64,000 bases of DNA from contig CM072089.1 of NCBI GenBank assembly GCA_036850905.1, positions 6,944,001-7,008,000 of the forward strand. Reading direction: 5' to 3'. The notes under the pieces are model-generated. The model was given only the letters and a program-made list of their open reading frames with translations. It was not told the DNA's origin and did no database searches. Origin of the DNA: Luffa acutangula. Lineage: Eukaryota > Streptophyta > Magnoliopsida > Cucurbitales > Cucurbitaceae. The position numbers were made by a program, and so were the translations under genes. Shown one piece after another: positions 59,173 to 64,000 of the stretch. How positions within the stretch are numbered: position 1 is the stretch's first letter; the number at the start of each line of letters is the position of its first letter.

Positions 59173-60394
59173 CATCACATATATAAAAGCAAAGATTTGA
59201 TAAATATAGTTATTTTTAGATGGCCAAATAAAAATTGATTTATTGTAATTAAAAAAATCACTTTAAAACTTTACTCTAAAATGGGAAAATTATATATATT
59301 ATACCATTGCTATGAAGTTTAAAAAAAAAAAAAAAAAAAAAAAATCAAACATTGTAATAGAAAAAAAATTAACCAACTGAAACATAATTTATCTAGGTAG
59401 GACATTAGTAAATATTCCTTAAATATAATATAACATAGTTTTTGAATCAGTATCCCTTGGTTGAATTTGTAATTCCAAAATAGTAAGTCAAATTCTTAGC
59501 CTTTTCATATATAGACATGGCTAGTGGAAAATAGGAATGCCAACTCAGTAGCATCTTGTATAGTTAAATAACAAATCTCCTGCCACACCTACAAAAAGAT
59601 CCTTCCTGAATTTTATTGTTTTTATAAATAAATTCATATATTTTTTTTTAAAAAAAAAAAAAAGACTTCAAGCCCACCAAACTTCAGGGGAGAAAAAAAC
59701 AATTTATTGTTATTCTCTTTATTATTATCATATTTAATTGTCTCTCTATAATGAGGAGAGAGGAAAAAGAAAAAAAAAAAAAAAAGATTCTTTGTTGAGA
59801 TATTTGATTTTTGAAGTTATATATTTTTGTTTGACCACTGTAAGAATGTGACAATGGGGCATCTTTGGCAATATCCTCTCCTCAAAAAATCCATATTGTG
59901 TTGTTACATCAATTCTGGATTTTTCCATTCACATCTTCAACCATTTTCTTTTCTCTTTTCTACACTTTTTCTTTTTTCTTTTTTTTTTTAAGAAAAAACT
60001 TTTCTACACTTTTTCTTTTTTCTTTTTTCTTTTTTAAGAAAAAACTTTTCTACACTTTTTCAATATTATTATATTATAAAATTTAATAAAGAAACTTTTA
60101 AATGAAATGATTTGTAATTGTGGTTTTTGGCCCAATTTTCCTTGTCATATACTTTTGGATTTTTTTTTCCTTATAAATTCTAAATTGAAACTAACATTAC
60201 AAATTTTTTTCATCTGTCTTGTACTTCGCTCTCCTTTATATCCCCATCTAATTTAATAGCACCAAAATCACAAAATAATTGTCAAATATATCTTAGTTCA
60301 AAAAAAAAAAAATTTGTCAAATATATCTTAGTTCAAAATTTTTTTTTTTGTCAAATATATCTTTTCAAGAACAAATTTATCAAATATATCAGGC
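59173..60394. other. Intergenic spacer with short tandem repeats
   Basis: Around 59960-60060 a unit 'ttttctacactttttctttt' with a following 'aagaaaaaac' is repeated about 2.5 times. Around 60280-60390 'gtcaaatatatcttagttca' recurs three to four times. No gene is recognised. Confidence 0.5.
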
Positions 60395-60490
60395 CAACAA
60401 GGACATAGTTCAACTAATATATAGCTTGAACCTTCGACCATAAGATTAGAAGTTAAAATCTCTCATTCCACATGTTGTCAAAAAAAGGAA
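60395..60490 (+). repeat. SINE, second subtype, plus strand
   Basis: 'ggacatagttcaactaatat' (A-box), 'agaagttaaaatctctc' (decayed B-box), 'cacatgttgtc' and an A tail. It matches the minus-strand copy at 24453-24565 in the segment before the tail. Confidence 0.5.
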
Positions 60491-60556
60491 ATTAAAAAAC
60501 ATGTCATACAAATAATGACCATTAAATAGTATGTCACTCAATTTTACTTATTAACA

Positions 60557-60893
60557 GTTGATCAGGATCCCACGTTGAAAATATAAGTGTAGACCTTACA
60601 ATTTATAAGATATATGGGTTACTCCACTCATTGCCAATTGGTTTTGAGATGGAACCTCATATACATTACTTGATATGGTATCAAAGTCCATGAAACCCAA
60701 ACGGGTATTCGATCCAAGAAAAAAAAATGTAATCCAAGAATGGTGAACCCAAAGAGGCACCATCTTGAGGGGACATGTTGAGAATCTCACATTCAAAAGA
60801 TAGGTGGAGACCTCACAATTTATAAGATTAGATGGGTAACTCCACTCATTGCCAATTGATTTTGAGATTAAACCTCATGTTATATGATATTAA
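60557..60893 (+). mobile_element. TRIM (miniature LTR retrotransposon)
   Basis: Two direct terminal repeats of about 117 bp (60557-60673 and 60776-60893) share 'cacaatttataaga', 'actccactcattgccaattg' and 'ttttgagat'. Between them TGGTATCAAAGTCC (60676-60689) matches a methionine-tRNA primer-binding site, and 'gaggggaca' (60768-60776) just before the second repeat is a polypurine tract. There is only about 100 bp of internal sequence, so it is a TRIM without coding capacity. A 5-bp duplication could not be fixed because the ends are diverged. Confidence 0.65.
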
Positions 60894-61200
60894 TTTCTTT
60901 CTATTTCTATTTATCTACTTGTCTCATGATGTTAAATAAGATTTAATTTTGTCTAGTAGCTTTATTAATTTTTTTATAATCTTAAATATGTCAAATATCG
61001 ATTAGACACAAAGTTAAGAGATCATAGACTTATTTGATATTTTTAACTTATAAAACATGAAATTGAATGTTCATATGAAACTATTAAACACAAATTACAT
61101 GAAAGTTGAAAGGCTTACTTATAATTATTTAACTAATAATCTATTAGTCATCTAATAAATGTGTCGCATTATTATGTACTTTGAAAAGAAATATATAATT

Positions 61201-62173
61201 GGCTAAATTATAAGAAATACCCTGAACTTTGGAGTTTGTTTCAAAAATGCCTCTGAACTTTAAAAAGTTTCAAAAATACCCCTGAACTTTGAAAAATGTT
61301 TCAAAAATGCCATTGCCGTTAATTTTGGATGGAAATCGTTAAAGTTTTAATTTCAAAAATACCCTTGAACTTTCAAAAAAAAATAAAAAATACCCTTATT
61401 AAAAAATGTTTTTTTTTCCTTCTCCCACCGTAAAAAGATTAATTTACGGTGGGAGAAGGAAAAATTTCCGTATCAAAATTTCAAGATGACTTTTGTTTTG
61501 TTCTTGAAATTCTACCTGTGTGAACTTTTCAATATTATTTTCTCACCAACTATTACCCATTCTTTCTTTATATCCATATTATGAAAAATAAATGAAATTA
61601 TTGTTGTATACGAGTTATAACAATTTTTAAATATCAATAATAACAAAATCATATATAAAACTTTTGATTAATTAATCTTATAAATTGGACCAAATCCACA
61701 GTCTTATAAACTTCTTCTTATCACTAACATACACAAACAATGAGAGGAAAAAAGAAATAATTTTTTTTGTAGGAAACAAAAAGGAAATAATATATATATA
61801 TTATATTTCTCACACTTATCTTCTTTACGCTTTTTAAAAAAGAAAACTTGATTTCAAAGTCTGTTTTTATCTGGTATTGTGTTGTACACAACCTTTATAA
61901 GCAAAGTTTTGCATTAATTTTTGTGGAGAAAGAATTTACGGAGAGAAGAGGAAAAAAGAAGAAATTTTTTTCAATAAGGGTATTTTTGAAATTTTTTTGA
62001 AAGTTCAAGGGTGTTTTTGAAACTAAAACTTTAACCATTTCCATCCAAAATTAACAGTAAGGGCATTTTTGAAACATTTTTCAAAGTTCAGGGGTATTTT
62101 TGAAACTTTTTAAAGTTCATGAGTATTTTTTAAACAAACCCCAAAGTTCAGGGGTATTTCTTATAATTTAGTC
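61201..62173. mobile_element. Fold-back MULE with long terminal inverted repeats
   Basis: Flanked by the 9-bp duplication TATATAATT (61192-61200, 62174-62182). The ends GGCTAAATTATAAGAAATAC and, reversed, GACTAAATTATAAGAAATAC begin inverted repeats of about 190-200 bp with words such as 'ccctgaacttt' and 'tttcaaaaatgcc'. A further small inverted repeat (61416-61460, 'ccttctcccaccgtaaa' / 'tttacggtgggagaagg') lies inside. No transposase frame. Confidence 0.8.
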
Positions 62174-62295
62174 TATATAATTTGGTTTGGGGTATTTTTG
62201 GTATGAGAATGTTGACATCATAAACGGTAACACAGTTAAACACTCAACGGTGTGAACAGTTCTTCACAAATCACAACTATATATTTATATAGTAA

Positions 62296-63206
62296 GGGGC
62301 TGTTTGGGGCGCTGAATTGGTTATAATATCTGGTGGTTATAATAATCTGGCAATTATAATAATCTGGGGGTTATAATAATCTGTGTTTGGGGTGCAGATT
62401 ATTATAGTCTCGGATAAAATAATCTGTGTTTGGGGTGCAGATTATTTTAATCTGGGATAAAATAATCTGTGTTTGGAGTGTTGATCTGTTTTAACATGAA
62501 GTTCTGAATCAAAGGTTCAAACTGACTGTTTTCTTTTTATAGTTTTTTTTATGATATACAACACTTTGATTTGATTTAGGGTTATGCTTTTTTTTTGTTA
62601 CAAAGCAAAAAAGTTTAGGTTTTGGTATAGAAAAATCATATTGGTTAACTTTTAGTATTGCCAAAATAAAAATTGTAAATGTTTAGTTCAAAAATCATAT
62701 TAGTTTTTTTTTTTTTTTTTTATCAATAAAATCATTTGAAATAAACTTGAGTGTGGTAAATATAATTTCGTTTGAATGTTTTTTTTTAAGTTGATTAACC
62801 TTCGATGTTGTCAACGACTTTTCCAGCAACCTTTGATGTTTTTTTTCTTTATTTTTATTTTTTATATTTTTCAAAATGAAATTGAGAAGAAATATGGAAA
62901 AAAAAATTGGTGGCCGGAAAATTCATCGGCGATCGTCGGAAAAGTCGTCGGCGGTCGTCGGAAAATTCATCGGAAACTTCGCCGGCTGACGGCGGCCGGC
63001 GGTCGTCGGAAAAGTCAAGGAGTCGCATGGAAGAAGTGAGGAGATAGTTACTGTAGTGGGTTGAATAATGGTTACTGTAGAAAATGGATAAAATAATCGG
63101 GGGTTAAAATAATCCACCTCACCAATTATTTTTGTTGGTGCCCCAAACATTGAATAGGTTATAATAAGGGGGTTATTATAACCTATTCAATGCCCCAAAC
63201 ACCCCC
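62296..63206 (-). mobile_element. PIF/Harbinger-like non-autonomous element, copy 2
   Basis: Flanked by TAA (62293-62295, 63207-63209). Read on minus it starts GGGGGTGTTTGGGGCATTGA and runs parallel to copy 1 (1489-2408) through the GC-rich 'cttttccgacgaccgccggc' block to the 'aaaataatctg' repeats. The plus-strand left end is GGGGCTGTTTGGGGCGCTGA. Its ends are better preserved than those of copy 1, so it may be the younger insertion. Frames 62776-63150 are by-products. Confidence 0.8.
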
Positions 63207-63209
63207 TAA

Positions 63210-63726
63210 ATGATTTTTTAAAATTTTTTTTACTTGTATTTTTAAAATAACGATAATAAGAGAAGTAAAAGAGGAGAGCCATGTCAAATCACGTCAAGAC
63301 ACGTGTCATCTAATGATTGAGTGTGGAGGTCCAAATCAGAAAGTGTTTAGTTACATCAACTCAATGGTTTGGCAGATGCAGCAGATCCTTGTTTTCTTTC
63401 TCCTTATTACTTAACTACCCTTCTACTCCCAATCATTGTTTTTTTTTTCTTTTTTTCTTTTCTCACAATTATTATTCTACCAATATTTTTTAATCAGTGA
63501 TTGTCTTATATATGTTCGAAATATTTTTTATAATTCATCATAAATTGGTTTCGTGACTTCACGTTTGTAGGTTGAGATAACAAAACTAAAGGTAGATTAG
63601 AATACGATTAGTAGATTTATCTTAACAAATTTAAGATTCAATGTTCCAGTGCATTATATTCTATAAGATTCAAAATTTTTTCTATTTTCATTTATAATTA
63701 CGAATACAATGTGTAATGATTGGAAT
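63210..63726. other. Intergenic AT-rich spacer
   Basis: No gene or bounded repeat is recognised. Confidence 0.5.
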
Positions 63727-64000
63727 TATTATAGGTAATTCTAGACCACTATGAGATGTAAGAAGCCAACAAGGACAACACAACACCAAGGACGCGACTG
63801 AGAAGCGGACCCTAGAGGAGAGGTAGGCAAAAAGGAATTGGGCCAAGGCCTAATTCCATGGCCTTGGCCTCGGCGCGATCGGCCTCAGCCCACTTCGATG
63901 GGTCGAGATCTCTCCCCTCCGCTTGGTCCCTAATGTCCCGGTCCAGTCCGGTTCAACTTGGTTCAGTCTGAATCTATCTTCAAACGCCTAGAAACCCTAA
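63727..64000 (+). mobile_element. LTR cut by the window end
   Basis: It starts TATTATAGGTAATTCTAG, the family start TGTTATAGG with the second base changed, and continues 'gaccact...gatgtaagaagcc', 'aaggacaac', 'ggaccctagagg' and 'cgcctagaaaccctaa', in the same order as the LTR at 25909. Whether it is solo or the 5' LTR of a full retrotransposon cannot be seen. Confidence 0.65.

Overview
The window looks like nuclear DNA of a dicot plant. Genes carry short GT/AG introns and plant-specific families, and the spacers are AT-rich and full of plant-type transposons. The mix of repeats, especially the palindromic CTATCA[G/C]TGATAG arrays, resembles what I recall of Cucurbitaceae intergenic DNA, but family-level placement is an inference.

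Six genes can be supported. In order: a DeSI-like/PPPDE cysteine isopeptidase (+, 3290-5515, 4 coding exons, 220 aa); a plant acyl-protein thioesterase-like alpha/beta hydrolase (-, 6490-10024, 9 coding exons, 252 aa); a single-exon membrane receptor-like kinase of the At5g20050 type (-, 17668-19029, 453 aa); protein arginine methyltransferase PRMT10 (+, 31120-34021, 7 exons, 380 aa); a small single-TM protein (+, 36035-36277, 80 aa); and an Agenet + ENT domain protein (+, 40436-42358, 405 aa). A brassinosteroid-type cytochrome P450 of the CYP734A/CYP72 clan (-, 46615-49062, 5 exons, 542 aa) makes seven. Every multi-exon model was joined by hand, and all junctions keep frame with GT/AG borders. 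The genes are unrelated single-function plant genes, not a pathway. The kinase, thioesterase and Agenet genes may be a remnant of synteny with Arabidopsis At5g20030-At5g20060.

The rest is transposon-rich. The most informative part is 20073-28665. It holds two members of one Mutator-like (MULE) family in opposite orientation, each with a perfect 9-bp target duplication and each filled with a dense array of palindromes whose 13-bp core equals the bacterial tet operator core. The first member has also captured pieces of two host transcription-factor genes, a DREB/ERF and a cyclic Dof factor, so it is a Pack-MULE. A third short MULE (1293-2645) holds a nested PIF/Harbinger-like element, whose sister copy lies inverted at 62296-63206. 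A fourth MULE with long fold-back ends lies at 61201-62173.

Solo LTRs of one retrotransposon family occur at 22451, 25909, 56652 and 58162, with one more (58158-59172) split by another. Most have exact 5-bp duplications, and most share a TATA box followed about 100 bp later by a hairpin. A second LTR family (54678-55272), a TRIM (60557-60893), several tRNA-derived SINEs and two copies of a MITE complete the picture. From 49,100 to 64,000 I find no protein-coding gene.
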